64,000 nucleotides of DNA. Origin: Candidatus Fukatsuia endosymbiont of Tuberolachnus salignus (lineage in GTDB: Bacteria; Pseudomonadota; Gammaproteobacteria; Enterobacterales; Enterobacteriaceae). Shown here one piece after another: positions 1-8,786 of the stretch. How positions within the stretch are numbered: the first letter of the stretch is position 1; each line of letters begins with the position of its first letter. The stretch lies in contig NZ_OZ034983.1 of assembly GCF_964030845.1 (NCBI RefSeq), positions 310,001-374,000 on the forward strand, written 5' to 3'. The translations under genes and the position numbers were made by a program. A model generated the notes under the pieces. It was given only the letters and a program-made list of their open reading frames with translations. It was not told where the DNA came from and did not search any database.

Positions 1-185
1 AAACAACCGAGAATATTCATCAGCGTTGATTTACCAGAGCCAGAAGCACCCATGATCGCGACCATCTCGCCGGCATGAATTTCTAACGAAACATCCTGTA
101 GTACATCGAGACCTTGTTCATCAATACAGGGTTCGCCGGACTGGTAGCGCCGACGAATAGATTTGAGTTCAAGTAAGGCCGTCAT
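1..185 (-). CDS. macB: MacB macrolide/toxin ABC exporter, N-terminal fragment cut by window edge
   Basis: Only the first 61 codons are visible, because the gene runs off the left edge. They encode the start of the ATPase domain of MacB, the inner-membrane ABC exporter that works with MacA and TolC to expel macrolides, enterotoxin and other envelope substrates. The Walker A motif GASGSGKST lies at residues 46-54. The ATG overlaps the macA stop codon by one base (TAATG), which indicates translational coupling in a macAB operon. The opening MTALLELKSIRR matches MacB starts of enterobacteria. Whether the rest of the gene is intact cannot be seen. Confidence 0.93.
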   Translation of the reverse strand, partial: MTALLELKSIRRRYQSGEPCIDEQGLDVLQDVSLEIHAGEMVAIMGASGSGKSTLMNILGC

Positions 186-1297
186 TATTCTTCCTCCTGA
201 CCACTACGGCTGAGAATAATGTCCTCATTGACTTTTAGCCCTTCGATGATTTGCACATCCACGTCATTACGGATACCGATGCGAACCTTGCGCTTTTCTT
301 CTTTATTGTTTACTAGTACTGCGACCTGATAGTAATCGTCCCCTAAGGATTCACCCAAAGCAGCTAGAGGTATTACTGTCGCTTGCTTTATATCTATCAA
401 TTGGATCGAGATTTGTGCAGTCATTTGCAGACGCAATACTGCATTGGGATTACGGACTTCAAAACGGGCTATATAGAAAATCGCGTCGTTGACTTTTTCT
501 GGTGTCGGCAAAATATCTTTTAAAACACCATTAAAACGTTTGCTCCGATCACCTAACATGGTAAATGAGGCTTTTAAGCCAGGCTTCAAATGGATAACGT
601 CAGCCTCAGAAACCTGCGCATTAACGAGCATGGTGTTCATATCCGCCAGTGTGAGAATGGTGGGCACTTGTTGCGAGGCGATGACTGTTTGGCCTTCCAA
701 AGTGGTGATCTGCACGACTTCACCACTCATAGGTGCCGAAATTTTGGTGTAATCAAGATTAAGTTTTGCGGTGTCCAGACTGGTTGTAGTTTTATTAATT
801 TTTGCTTTGATGGTGGCTACTTTGGCTACGCTTACTGCTAGTTCGGTACTGGCTTTATCTAACTCTTGTTCTGGGGTGGCCTGTGACTGAACCAGCTTAC
901 GCTGACGATCCAGGGTCATTTTAGCAAGCTGTTGCTCGGCTCGTGACAATAACAACTGAGCATTCAAATCTTGTAGAGTAGCCTCAACCTCTTTGATTTG
1001 GTTTTGCGCTTGTTTGGGATCGATTAGCGCCAATAGCTGGCCTTGTTGCACTTTATCGCCGATTTTTACATATAGATGTTGTAATTGACCGCTAACTTGA
1101 GCGCCAACATCCACCTTACGCACCGCGTCAAGTTTACCGGTTGCTAGCACGTTCTGTTGTAGATCTTTTTGAACGACTTTCAAGGTGTGATATTGAACCG
1201 GCGTCGGTGTCGTAAAATAGCTGATAGCAATAAAACCTGCAATCATCAAAATAATAATTACGAATATGCGTTTCTTGGATCCTTTAAACCTTGTCAA
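185..1297 (-). CDS. macA: MacA periplasmic adaptor of the MacAB-TolC exporter
   Basis: This membrane-fusion protein of 370 residues bridges the MacB transporter and the TolC outer-membrane channel. A single N-terminal membrane anchor is visible at about residues 10-30 (hydrophobic, after a Lys/Arg-rich start). A lipoyl/barrel-sandwich half follows (VGAQVSGQLQHLYVKIGDKV), then a long alpha-helical hairpin rich in Gln, Glu and Leu (residues about 95-170), then the second lipoyl half (ISAPMSGEVV). Length matches the E. coli protein (371). It lies directly upstream of macB with a one-base overlap, so the two are probably cotranscribed. About 270 bp of AT-rich non-coding DNA precede it, in which I see no clear promoter. 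Confidence 0.93.
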   Translation of the reverse strand: MTRFKGSKKRIFVIIILMIAGFIAISYFTTPTPVQYHTLKVVQKDLQQNVLATGKLDAVRKVDVGAQVSGQLQHLYVKIGDKVQQGQLLALIDPKQAQNQIKEVEATLQDLNAQLLLSRAEQQLAKMTLDRQRKLVQSQATPEQELDKASTELAVSVAKVATIKAKINKTTTSLDTAKLNLDYTKISAPMSGEVVQITTLEGQTVIASQQVPTILTLADMNTMLVNAQVSEADVIHLKPGLKASFTMLGDRSKRFNGVLKDILPTPEKVNDAIFYIARFEVRNPNAVLRLQMTAQISIQLIDIKQATVIPLAALGESLGDDYYQVAVLVNNKEEKRKVRIGIRNDVDVQIIEGLKVNEDIILSRSGQEEE

Positions 1298-1566
1298 AGC
1301 TATTTCTGCCTTATTGAGTCAGTGTCATCAAATTGCCCAGCGTTATGCGGACACTGAATTTATAAACATTCAGTAAATCAAAAAATTAACATAAAAACGA
1401 TAATAATTAAACACAAACCGATACCTATAACCTACTCAAACCTGAGTTCGATATAAGGAGTTAAGGTTCAGTTCCATTAACCTTTTGATAAAAAATGAAT
1501 AAATGACTCGTGCTTTGAGATAATCATGTTTGCAAGCAGGCTTAATTACGAAATAGCAAGACACTT

Positions 1567-1848
1567 ATGGACGATATTACCGAACTTTATTGCTTAATGG
1601 ATGATTTTTGCAAAAAATTTGAGCCCCTATTTAAATGCACAACGTTTAACGGATGGCTCGAAGCAGCGTATCCATTCCCCCTCTTTTTTTTGGGCAGAAC
1701 TCACGACTTTTATATGAAGGCATACCGTTTGCCAAAGCTTTCGGCTGTTTTGACTGAAAAATGTTCGGTTGCAGCTTTATATTCGGCCTGGTTGCAGTAT
1801 ACGCTACTGTGGGCCCCGATGAAATCCGTCGACTCAGGCCTCATTTAG
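1567..1848 (+). pseudogene. IS982-family transposase remnant
   Basis: The first 23 codons (MDDITELYCLMDDFCKKFEP) are the typical N-terminus of IS982-family transposases. From about position 1640 the homology continues in another frame (a RLTDGSKQR-like stretch, then WAEL), so a frameshift is present. After about 1730 the similarity is lost and the frame runs on to a chance stop. No DDE catalytic region or terminal inverted repeats could be recognised, so this is a decayed 5' fragment and not a working element. The DNA from 1849 to 2050, up to the IS5-family insertion, shows no recognisable gene. Confidence 0.6.
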
Positions 1849-2050
1849 TGGACGAGCTTTAAGCTCAGAAAATCATTCAGGTTTAGTGAATCTCGGTCCG
1901 ACCTATCTTTGTCATCTCTTCCAGCTGCCTGCGCAACCGTTCTTATGAACATTCCGGAGTGATGGATCCTAAAAACCATGATTTCTTTCCAGATTGGATA
2001 CGTAAAAATGTCAAACCTAAATTCCATCAGACTGTTGAATCTTTATTAAT

Positions 2051-3064
2051 AGACCTCTTCGGAAACTATAGCAGGCGCCATGTAACGTGATCACTTTTGT
2101 TAATAAATATTAATTAATATCAATATGTTATTTCTAATTTTCATAATCAACTGATACGGCGCCTGCTATAGCATTCATGTAGGAATGTTGTTAAAAATCT
2201 CCTGAACAAGGAGCCCCCATGAAATATGAACAAATAAAGGTATTGGAAGAGGAAAAATTTCGGCGCTTAACCGGAGTTAAACGCAGTACATTTGAAAAGA
2301 TGATAAAGATATTGAATGAAGCAGATAAATGTAAGCAAGGGAAAGGAGGTCGGAAACCCAAGCTGGGTTTAGAAGATCGCTTATTAATGGCCCTTGAGTA
2401 TCTACGCGAATATCGCACTTATTTTCATGTTAGCCGAAGCGATGGGGTGAGTGAGAGCACCTGCTATGAAACGATTAAATGGATAGAAAATACGCTAATA
2501 AAGCATCCTGATTTTGCACTCCCTGGACGCAAAGCTTTATTAAAAAGTGATAGGGAGTATGAGCTCGTTCTTATTGATGCCACAGAAACGCCGATTGAAC
2601 GTCCCCAAAAAAACAAAAGCAGTTTTACTCAGGAAAAAAGAAACGACCCACCTTAAAAACCCAAGTGATCGTCGATAAAAAAAGCAAAGCAGTCATCTGT
2701 ACAAGCTTTACTCATGGGAGGCGTCATGATTTTAGGTTGTTTAAAGAGTCTGGCGTGCGAATACATCCTGAAATCAAAACAGTGACAGATACAGGTTACC
2801 AAGGGCTTGGCAAGATCCATTCAAACTCGGCGTTGCCTAAGAAAAAGACAAAGAAAAATCCCTTAACAAAAGAAGATAAACGCAACAATCGTGAGTTATC
2901 AAGCCAGCGTGTATTAAACGAAAATGTCATTGGTATGATTAAACGATTTAAAATCGTATCAGATCGTTATCGAAACAGGCGAAAACGTTTTGGATTACGA
3001 TTTAATCTGATTGCAGCAATTTATAACATGGAAATTAGATAAATCAGAGTTTCCGAAGAGGTCT
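2051..3064 (+). mobile_element. Complete IS5-family insertion sequence (about 1.0 kb)
   Basis: The ends are perfect 16-bp inverted repeats: AGACCTCTTCGGAAAC at 2051-2066 and its reverse complement at 3049-3064. They are flanked on both sides by AAT, a 3-bp target duplication of the ANT type used by part of the IS5 family (ISL2-like). Inside are two overlapping-frame transposase segments in the plus direction. The element landed next to an older IS982 remnant, so this is an insertion hot spot. The same tips, with a few changes, border many short repeats elsewhere in the window, so this transposase is the likely mobiliser of those repeats. Confidence 0.85.
2219..3042 (+). CDS. IS5-family transposase, two frames joined by -1 frameshift
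   Basis: The first frame (2219-2656, 145 aa) holds the helix-turn-helix region and the start of the DDE domain (LIDATETPIERP). The second (open from about 2600 to 3042) holds the rest: TDTGYQGL with the second Asp, and NENVIGMIKRFKI with the catalytic Glu. The frames meet at the A7 run at 2607-2613. Read in frame 0 it forms the heptamer A AAA AAC, a classical -1 slippage site, after which the product reads KKQKQFYSGKKKR as in intact relatives. This suggests programmed frameshifting, although a simple one-base deletion cannot be excluded. The element's ends and reading frames are otherwise intact, so it may still be active. Confidence 0.8.
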
Positions 3065-3204
3065 AATGAATCCAGCTGAAGCTGCAAAAAATTTATCTAA
3101 TTGCGGATATCTAGCTAGTATGTTTTATTGAGATGATGAACTGAAGAGTGCCAACACAGAATAACTTTTATTGAAAGTTGAAAAAGCGAATGATTTTATG
3201 ATAA

Positions 3205-3285
3205 ATGACAGAAATGACAGAAATGACAGAAATGACAGAAATGACAGAAATGACAGAAATGACAGAAATGACAGAAATGACAGAA
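3205..3285 (+). repeat. Nine perfect tandem copies of ATGACAGAA
   Basis: Nine identical 9-bp units (period exactly 9) run from 3205 to 3285 and end in a partial tenth copy (ATGAA) at 3286-3290. Read on the plus strand the unit is Met-Thr-Glu, and the frame stops about 12 codons later. On the minus strand it reads Phe-Leu-Ser repeats. No gene around it has recognisable homology. The perfect copies indicate recent expansion or ongoing slippage. The rest of 3065-3414 shows nothing I can name. Confidence 0.9.
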
Positions 3286-3414
3286 ATGAACGTTTTCTCA
3301 GTGCAAGACGACAGATCAAAATGAGGTAACGTATTCATGAATAATGACTGAAAAGTCGTGTTTTGTTGTCTGTTATATAAGCAAAAGTATTTTATCTACT
3401 TGTTTTTTATTATT

Positions 3415-3738
3415 TTATTTAGTGGTAACATCCCGTGGATACTGTTTCGCCCAGGCAGTAAAACCCCCGTCAACGCTATAAACTGCGGCAAAGCCTTGCT
3501 CGAGCAAATATTGCGCCGCATCTCGACTATTGTTGCCGTGATAGCACATTACCATCAATGGCTTGGTAAAATCAGTTTGTCGTATAAAGGATTGCACCTT
3601 GTCATTAGCCAGATGAAGGGCACCGGGTGCGTGACTTACCAGGTAGCTATGTTGATCCCGAATATCAATTAACAATGCACTACCTTGTTTCCAACGTAAG
3701 TGAGCTTGTGCAACATTTATTGTTATAAATTTTTTCAT
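3415..3738 (-). CDS. glpE: GlpE thiosulfate sulfurtransferase (single-domain rhodanese)
   Basis: This 107-residue cytoplasmic rhodanese transfers sulfane sulfur from thiosulfate to thiol acceptors or cyanide. The active-site loop is MCYHGNNS with the catalytic Cys65, the same position as in E. coli GlpE (108 aa). The family signatures LIDIRD and VYSVDGGFTAW are present. The gene stands alone, without glpG or glpR, which usually follow it in enterobacteria. It is bordered by the 9-bp repeat region on one side and 600 bp of AT-rich, non-coding DNA on the other. Confidence 0.93.
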   Translation of the reverse strand: MKKFITINVAQAHLRWKQGSALLIDIRDQHSYLVSHAPGALHLANDKVQSFIRQTDFTKPLMVMCYHGNNSRDAAQYLLEQGFAAVYSVDGGFTAWAKQYPRDVTTK

Positions 3739-4347
3739 TTTATCTTATGTAACTTAATGAATTAATGTGATTTTATCTTATAAAAACACTTTTTTGAGAG
3801 TATTTTGTTGTCATATTACCTTATAATGTTGATAAATATAACCTGATTTATAATTACAGCATGAATAGGAAATTTATGCTTGGATCTGTTTCTATGTATA
3901 GCTCGTTGTTCAACACCAATCATAAAGGTAAAATCTGATAGAAAATTTTTCTGAGCCATTAAGTTTTTTTAATAAAGTAGGAAGAATCTATAGATGGTGG
4001 TACGTTATTAGACGAAAAAATAAAGTAAAAATTACACAAGAAATACAGAAAAGAAAAAAAAGGATAATGGAAGAGATTTTTACTCAGTAATGAGGGGCTC
4101 TTACAGTTGGTATTGACAAAAATAATATTAAGGTACTTATTAGATAGAGGTCTCCAAAAATACCTAAAAGTTATAAGTGCAGAAAATGCACTAGACGCGA
4201 AAACTAAAAAATATATGCTCGATGAAATTCAAAAGCACGTTACCGGCCTTAGTAATTAGATTAATCCCATCACTCATACAGTGGTAAAAATAAAAAATTC
4301 ATCCATCAATCAAATGATTTATCATAACAACTCTGCAAGGAGTTGTT
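3739..4347. other. AT-rich intergenic region without a convincing gene
   Basis: About 600 bp lie between the divergent glpE and arcB. A short plus-strand frame from TTG 4107 to the stop at 4257-4259 encodes about 50 mostly charged residues (including YLLDRGLQKYLKVISAENAL) and may be the tail of a decayed gene, but I recognise no family. No tRNA, hairpin terminator or clear promoter stands out. In relatives the sRNA gene arcZ lies next to arcB, but I could not recognise its conserved 3' end here. Confidence 0.4.
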
Positions 4348-6732
4348 ATGAACAAAATTAAAGGGTTAGCTCAACATTACGTTGATCTGATGGTTAAATT
4401 GGGACTAGTGCGTTTTTCGCTGTTGTTGGCATCGGCATTGGTTACTTTAGCGATACTGGTGCAGATGACCGTCACTCTACTATTACGGGGTTCCGTGGAA
4501 AGTGTCGATATCGTACGCTCTATATTTTTTGGCTTGTTGATCACACCTTGGGCGGTCTATTTTTTATCCGTAGTGGTTGAGCAGCTTGAAGAGGCAAGGC
4601 AACGTCTTTCCCGTCTGGTCGATAAATTAGCCGTGATGCGTTACCGAGATATGGAGCTGAATCGACAACTCACTCAAAATATTGCTCAACTTAACCAGGA
4701 AATTGTCGAACGCGAGAAAGCCGAAAAAGCGCGCACGCGAGTCGTCGCCAAGCTGAAAGAGGAAATGGAGCAGCGTAAACAGGCACAGATTGAGTTAAGT
4801 CAACAATCTTCTTTGCTGCGTTCGTTTCTTAATGCTTCGCCAGATTTAGTCTATTACCGTGATGAAAATCATAAATTCTCCGGTTGTAATCGAGCCATAG
4901 AGCTACTACTCGGTAAAAGTGAGAGACAATTGGTTGGTTTGACACCAAAGGATGTGTATCCGTCGGATATTGCAGCAAAAGTATTAGCAACAGATGAGAA
5001 AGTATTGCAGCATAATCTTTCTTTAACTTATGAGCTGTGGCTCACTTACCCTGATGGGCGTAAGGCCTGTTTTGAATTGCGTAAGGTACCATTCTATGAC
5101 CAGGTGGGTAAGCGACGTGGGTTAATGGGCTTTGGTCGCGATATTACCGAACGTAAACGCTATCAAGACGCACTGGAAAATGCCAGTAGGGATAAAACTA
5201 CCTTTATTTCGACTATCAGCCATGAATTGCGTACACCACTTAATGGCATTGTCGGGTTAAGCCGTATTTTGCTTGATACCGAATTAAATGCCGAACAACT
5301 CAAGTATCTTAAAACTATTCATGTTAGTGCCATCACGTTGGGAAATATCTTTAACGATATTATCGAGATGGATAAACTCGAGCAACGTAAAGTACGCCTG
5401 GATAATAAATCCATTGATTTTATCAGCTTTATGATGGATTTAGAGAATTTGTCTGGCTTGTTAGTACAGCCTAAAAATTTGCAATTTGTCATGGAACCAC
5501 AAGTGCCTTTACCGAAGAAAATCATCACTGATGGTACGCGTCTACGTCAGATATTGTGGAATCTCATTAGCAATGCGGTAAAGTTTACCGAGCAAGGGCG
5601 GATTGTCTTGCGGGTATGTTATGAGGCCAACAATCAGCTAATATTTGCCGTTGAAGATTCTGGTGTGGGTATTGCTGAGGATGAACAGGACAAAATTTTT
5701 GCCATGTACTATCAGGTGAAAGACTGTCATGGCAGAAGCCCAGCTACGGGTACCGGCATTGGTCTGGCGGTGTCTAAACGTCTGGCAGAGAGTATGGGTG
5801 GTGATATTACAGTCAAAAGCACGCCTGGATTGGGGTCCTGTTTTACTTTGTCGATCAAGGCCACAACAGCAGAAACGGTTACTCAGGTGTGCGATAATCT
5901 GCCATTATCGGCGCTGCACGTTTTGTTGGTTGAAGATATCGAACTTAATGTCGTCGTTGCCCGTTCTGTGCTGGAAAAATTAGGCTATAGCGTTGAAGTG
6001 GCAATGAATGGACAGGATGCATTGGCGATGTTTAATCCGAATAATTTCGATTTAGTGTTATTAGATATCCAGCTTCCTGATATGAGCGGTTTGGATATCG
6101 CCCGCAAAATCAGATCGGACTATAAGCAACATCCGCTGCCGCCATTGGTAGCGTTAACCGCCAATGTATTAAAAGATAGAAAAGAATATCTGGATGCAGG
6201 GATGGATGACGTGTTGAGTAAACCGTTGTCCGTTACGGCGCTGACACGAATGATTAAGCAACTTTGCTATCATCAACCCTATTCTGACACAGAAAAACAG
6301 GAATATAAATCGATGCAAATCTGTAAGTCGTTACTTGATATTGAAATATTAGAACAATATCTGGAATTGGTGGGATCTCAATTGATTCATCAGAGTCTAC
6401 TGCTATTTGAGAAAATGATGCCGGATTATTTAGCTGTACTGGATTCAAATATGACGGCGCGTGACCAAAATGGTATCGCGCAGCAGGCACACAAAATCAA
6501 AGGTGCTGCCGGTTCGGTTGGTTTGCGTCATTTACAGCAGTTAGCACAACAGATACAGACGCCGTCGTTGCCTGCGTGGTGGGATAATGTTCAAGACTGG
6601 ATCGATGAATTAAAACTAGAATGGCGCAACGACGTGCAAATTTTACGCGAATGGCTTGTTGACGCTGAAAAAAATAGCCCCGACCGCAGCCGGGGTGCGC
6701 CAATATTGCGCCAACACCAGGGAAACACTTAA
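4348..6732 (+). CDS. arcB: ArcB anoxic redox-control hybrid sensor kinase
   Basis: ArcB senses the redox state of the quinone pool and phosphorylates ArcA (or RssB) through a His-Asp-His-Asp relay. In order the protein has two N-terminal membrane segments (about 22-45 and 57-78), a coiled coil, a PAS domain (about 155-265), a kinase core with His292 in SHELRTPLNG, an ATPase domain (DSGVGI, GTGIGLAVSKR), a receiver domain with phospho-acceptor Asp573 (LLDIQLPD) and an Hpt domain with His715 (AHKIKGAAGS). It has 794 residues against 778 in E. coli. The extra length is mostly a C-terminal tail of about 17 residues where the ancestral stop is lost and translation runs through a GC-rich hairpin (about 6671-6694). 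Confidence 0.96.
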   Translation: MNKIKGLAQHYVDLMVKLGLVRFSLLLASALVTLAILVQMTVTLLLRGSVESVDIVRSIFFGLLITPWAVYFLSVVVEQLEEARQRLSRLVDKLAVMRYRDMELNRQLTQNIAQLNQEIVEREKAEKARTRVVAKLKEEMEQRKQAQIELSQQSSLLRSFLNASPDLVYYRDENHKFSGCNRAIELLLGKSERQLVGLTPKDVYPSDIAAKVLATDEKVLQHNLSLTYELWLTYPDGRKACFELRKVPFYDQVGKRRGLMGFGRDITERKRYQDALENASRDKTTFISTISHELRTPLNGIVGLSRILLDTELNAEQLKYLKTIHVSAITLGNIFNDIIEMDKLEQRKVRLDNKSIDFISFMMDLENLSGLLVQPKNLQFVMEPQVPLPKKIITDGTRLRQILWNLISNAVKFTEQGRIVLRVCYEANNQLIFAVEDSGVGIAEDEQDKIFAMYYQVKDCHGRSPATGTGIGLAVSKRLAESMGGDITVKSTPGLGSCFTLSIKATTAETVTQVCDNLPLSALHVLLVEDIELNVVVARSVLEKLGYSVEVAMNGQDALAMFNPNNFDLVLLDIQLPDMSGLDIARKIRSDYKQHPLPPLVALTANVLKDRKEYLDAGMDDVLSKPLSVTALTRMIKQLCYHQPYSDTEKQEYKSMQICKSLLDIEILEQYLELVGSQLIHQSLLLFEKMMPDYLAVLDSNMTARDQNGIAQQAHKIKGAAGSVGLRHLQQLAQQIQTPSLPAWWDNVQDWIDELKLEWRNDVQILREWLVDAEKNSPDRSRGAPILRQHQGNT

Positions 6733-6913
6733 CCCACGTATCATTTTCGTCATGATTATTGTGGGCCCAACCGTCCTCACGGACACATGTATAATTAAAC
6801 ATAGCAAACGTCAGGATCCTTGTTACAAAAATTATTAAAATATGTGATACAGGTTGCTTTTTTACTTAAAAAATCTAAATGCTTGATAATACAAAAATCT
6901 GGATTAGAGGGGC

Positions 6914-7489
6914 TTATTTAACAGTAGTAAACGCGGTAGTGACATGTTTAACTCCACTGACCTTACTGGCTATTTTCGCTGCCGACTGTCCTTCTTGTTG
7001 AGTAACCAAACCCAGTAGAAATACTTCACCGTTCTCGGTAGTAACTTTTACATTCGATGATTTGACCAAATTACTGGTTAAGAGCTGAGAACGTATTTTG
7101 GCGGTGATCCAGGTATCTGACGATGCTGTTGCTAAATCTACCGGTATTCCCTGGCGAATTTCATTATATACCTCGTTAGCTCCCTCTATGTTACCGGCGA
7201 TCTGTTTGGCACGATCAGATAACGAGGTCTTAGGCGCTTGACCGGTGAGTAGAATTTTACCCTGGTAAGCAGTAGCAATCACTCGTGCATCTTTCTTTAA
7301 TTGTTGATCTTTGCTTAATGCGTTAGCGATACGTATCTCCAAAGTACCGTCATCAACTTGTGTACCTATGGTTCGAGGATCAGTGACGGATTTTGTGGCA
7401 ACGGCAGCACTGCCAATGACCACGGCACTGATACAACCTTGTAGCAGCAGAGTGCACAACAGCGCAGTAAAAATAGCATCAATTTTCAT
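6914..7489 (-). CDS. dolP: DolP (YraP) outer-membrane BON-domain lipoprotein
   Basis: DolP is an outer-membrane lipoprotein with two BON domains that supports membrane integrity and BAM complex function. A lipoprotein signal peptide ends in the lipobox LLLQGC. The first BON domain starts near GTQVDDGTLEIRI and the second near TWITAKIRSQLLTS, and the protein closes with GVKHVTTAFTTVK as in E. coli (191 aa). I chose the ATG at 7487-7489 because AAGGAGT lies just upstream and the signal peptide starts there; a longer frame extends to 7531. Its start overlaps the end of diaA, the usual order in enterobacteria. Confidence 0.93.
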   Translation of the reverse strand: MKIDAIFTALLCTLLLQGCISAVVIGSAAVATKSVTDPRTIGTQVDDGTLEIRIANALSKDQQLKKDARVIATAYQGKILLTGQAPKTSLSDRAKQIAGNIEGANEVYNEIRQGIPVDLATASSDTWITAKIRSQLLTSNLVKSSNVKVTTENGEVFLLGLVTQQEGQSAAKIASKVSGVKHVTTAFTTVK

Positions 7490-8087
7490 TCGTACTCCTT
7501 TTGTCTTCTTGAGAAAATAGCTTCCCATCAATCAAATCACACAAACAATTCATTGTTAACATATGTATTTCTTGTATCCGGGCACTACGATGAGAGGGAG
7601 CACGAATTTCTACATCTTTTTGGCCTAGCAGACCGGCTAATTCACCACCGTCGCAACCAGTAAGGGCAATAATATTCATATCTCGAGTGACTGCTTTTTC
7701 AACTGCTTTGATAATACTACGGCTTTTGCAACGTGCGGAAAGCACCAACAAAACATCACCTGCTTGCCCAAAAGCACTCACTTGTTTGGCATAAATTGCT
7801 TCATGTAAATTGTCATTGCTGATGGAAGTGAGCACGGTATTATCAGCATTCAAGGCGAAAGCAGGCAAACTGGGTCTATCGGTTTCAAAGCGATTTATCA
7901 TTTTGGCCGCAAAATGCTGTGCATTTGCCGCAGAGGTACCATTGCCACAACAGAGAATTTTGTTGCCGTTAAGCAGTGACTGGACGAGTGTTTCTGCCGC
8001 ACGGGATATAGCATCAGGCAAGGCCTCTGCCGCTGCAATCTGGGTTTGAATACTTTCGGTAAAACAGACTTTGATTCTATCCAACAC
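7479..8087 (-). CDS. diaA: DiaA, DnaA initiator-associating SIS-domain protein
   Basis: DiaA is a homotetrameric SIS-fold protein that binds DnaA and stimulates ordered DnaA assembly on oriC. The 202-residue product is close to E. coli DiaA (196) throughout: MLDRIKVCFTESIQTQIAAA at the start, the phosphosugar-binding-like loop CCGNGTSAANAQHFAAKM, and PSHRSARIQEIHMLTMNCLC near the end. The tail differs and overlaps the dolP start by 11 bp. It is the middle gene of yraN-diaA-dolP, with a short repeat fragment separating it from yraN. Confidence 0.95.
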   Translation of the reverse strand: MLDRIKVCFTESIQTQIAAAEALPDAISRAAETLVQSLLNGNKILCCGNGTSAANAQHFAAKMINRFETDRPSLPAFALNADNTVLTSISNDNLHEAIYAKQVSAFGQAGDVLLVLSARCKSRSIIKAVEKAVTRDMNIIALTGCDGGELAGLLGQKDVEIRAPSHRSARIQEIHMLTMNCLCDLIDGKLFSQEDKRSTNEN

Positions 8088-8119
8088 GTTGGTTTCACCC
8101 TCTCGTAAAACTAATTGCT

Positions 8120-8181
8120 AAGAGCCTGTTTGAAATCGTCACGAGCAACCCAATAGATTTCGCACAGACTTCAGGAAGTCT
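8120..8181. repeat. Degenerate MITE fragment between yraN and diaA
   Basis: The segment AGAGCCTGTTTGAAATCGTC followed by AGACTTCAGGAAGTC resembles the two tip types of the window's MITE family (AGAACCTGTTCGAAATCTCT and AGACTTCTTGC), but is shortened and mutated. It probably separates genes that were once contiguous. Confidence 0.5.
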
Positions 8182-8182
8182 C

Positions 8183-8551
8183 CTACCGATCCGCGTTGAA
8201 CGCATTAGGTAGCCATTCTAATTGGTTCCCAGTGATAGCGATAACATCAAAGCGACAGGGCACAGTATCAAAACTGGCACTGCGCTTTGCCAGCCACAAT
8301 GCTGCAGCACGGCATAATCGTTGTTGTTTGGCCCAGGTGACGCTAGCGGCTGCACCACCAAAAGCATTATTACGACGGAAGCGTACTTCAACGAATATCC
8401 AGGTTTTTCTATCACGCATAATAATATCAATCTCTCCGCCACCTAGAGTGATATTGGCAGCTTCAAACACTAGACCCGCTTGCTCGAGATAGCGGCGGGC
8501 TAGCATTTCGTAACTGTTGCCAATATCCCGTTGGCTAACACGTTTATCCAT
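8183..8551 (-). CDS. yraN: YraN, UPF0102 nuclease-fold protein
   Basis: This small cytoplasmic protein (122 aa, E. coli 131) belongs to the UPF0102 family, which has a restriction-endonuclease-like fold. The conserved acidic/Lys signature is visible as GGGEIDIIMRD, followed by IFVEVRFRR and then GGAAASVTWAKQQRL. Its function is not settled; the family is linked to nucleic-acid processing. It lies between lpoA and diaA as in E. coli and points the same way, but MITE copies occupy both intergenic gaps, so cotranscription may be weakened. Confidence 0.9.
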   Translation of the reverse strand: MDKRVSQRDIGNSYEMLARRYLEQAGLVFEAANITLGGGEIDIIMRDRKTWIFVEVRFRRNNAFGGAAASVTWAKQQRLCRAAALWLAKRSASFDTVPCRFDVIAITGNQLEWLPNAFNADR

Positions 8552-8609
8552 AATTTTCTCGCTTTAGATTAAAGCTGCTGTGAAAGCCAATGGGTTGGCG
8601 TGGTTCATT

Positions 8610-8770
8610 AGACTTCTTAGAACCTGTTCGAAATCTCTTGTGCTCGCCGTGTTTTGGTCAAATAATTCGTCAAAAACGCACTCAAAATGTTCATTTACTC
8701 TATACGCTGCGGTTGCTGTGCTCCATGTGCCTTGACTTCACATAACGAACTACGGTTTTGCAAGAAGTCT
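8610..8770. repeat. MITE, 161 bp, with inverted tips and ATT target duplication
   Basis: The element starts with AGACTTCTT (8610-8618) and ends with the reverse complement AAGAAGTCT (8762-8770), flanked by ATT on both sides. Inside the left tip is the second tip type, AGAACCTGTTCGAAATCTCT, so it looks like one repeat nested in or fused to another. It carries no coding capacity. It lies between lpoA and yraN. Confidence 0.8.
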
Positions 8771-8786
8771 ATTAAATAATAAACCG

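Noticed and set aside
1845..2027. Minus-strand 60-codon frame before the IS5-family element
   Set aside because: No homology and no ribosome site; it lies in degenerate DNA next to an IS982 remnant.
3205..3285. CRISPR-like array
   Set aside because: The units are 9 bp with no spacers, so it is a simple tandem repeat. No CRISPR array was seen in the window.
3125..3319. Minus-strand frame with Phe-Leu-Ser repeats
   Set aside because: It only reflects the 9-bp tandem repeat; no credible start or homology.
4107..4259. Possible 50-codon gene upstream of arcB
   Set aside because: TTG start without a clear ribosome site, no known family; probably a decayed gene tail.
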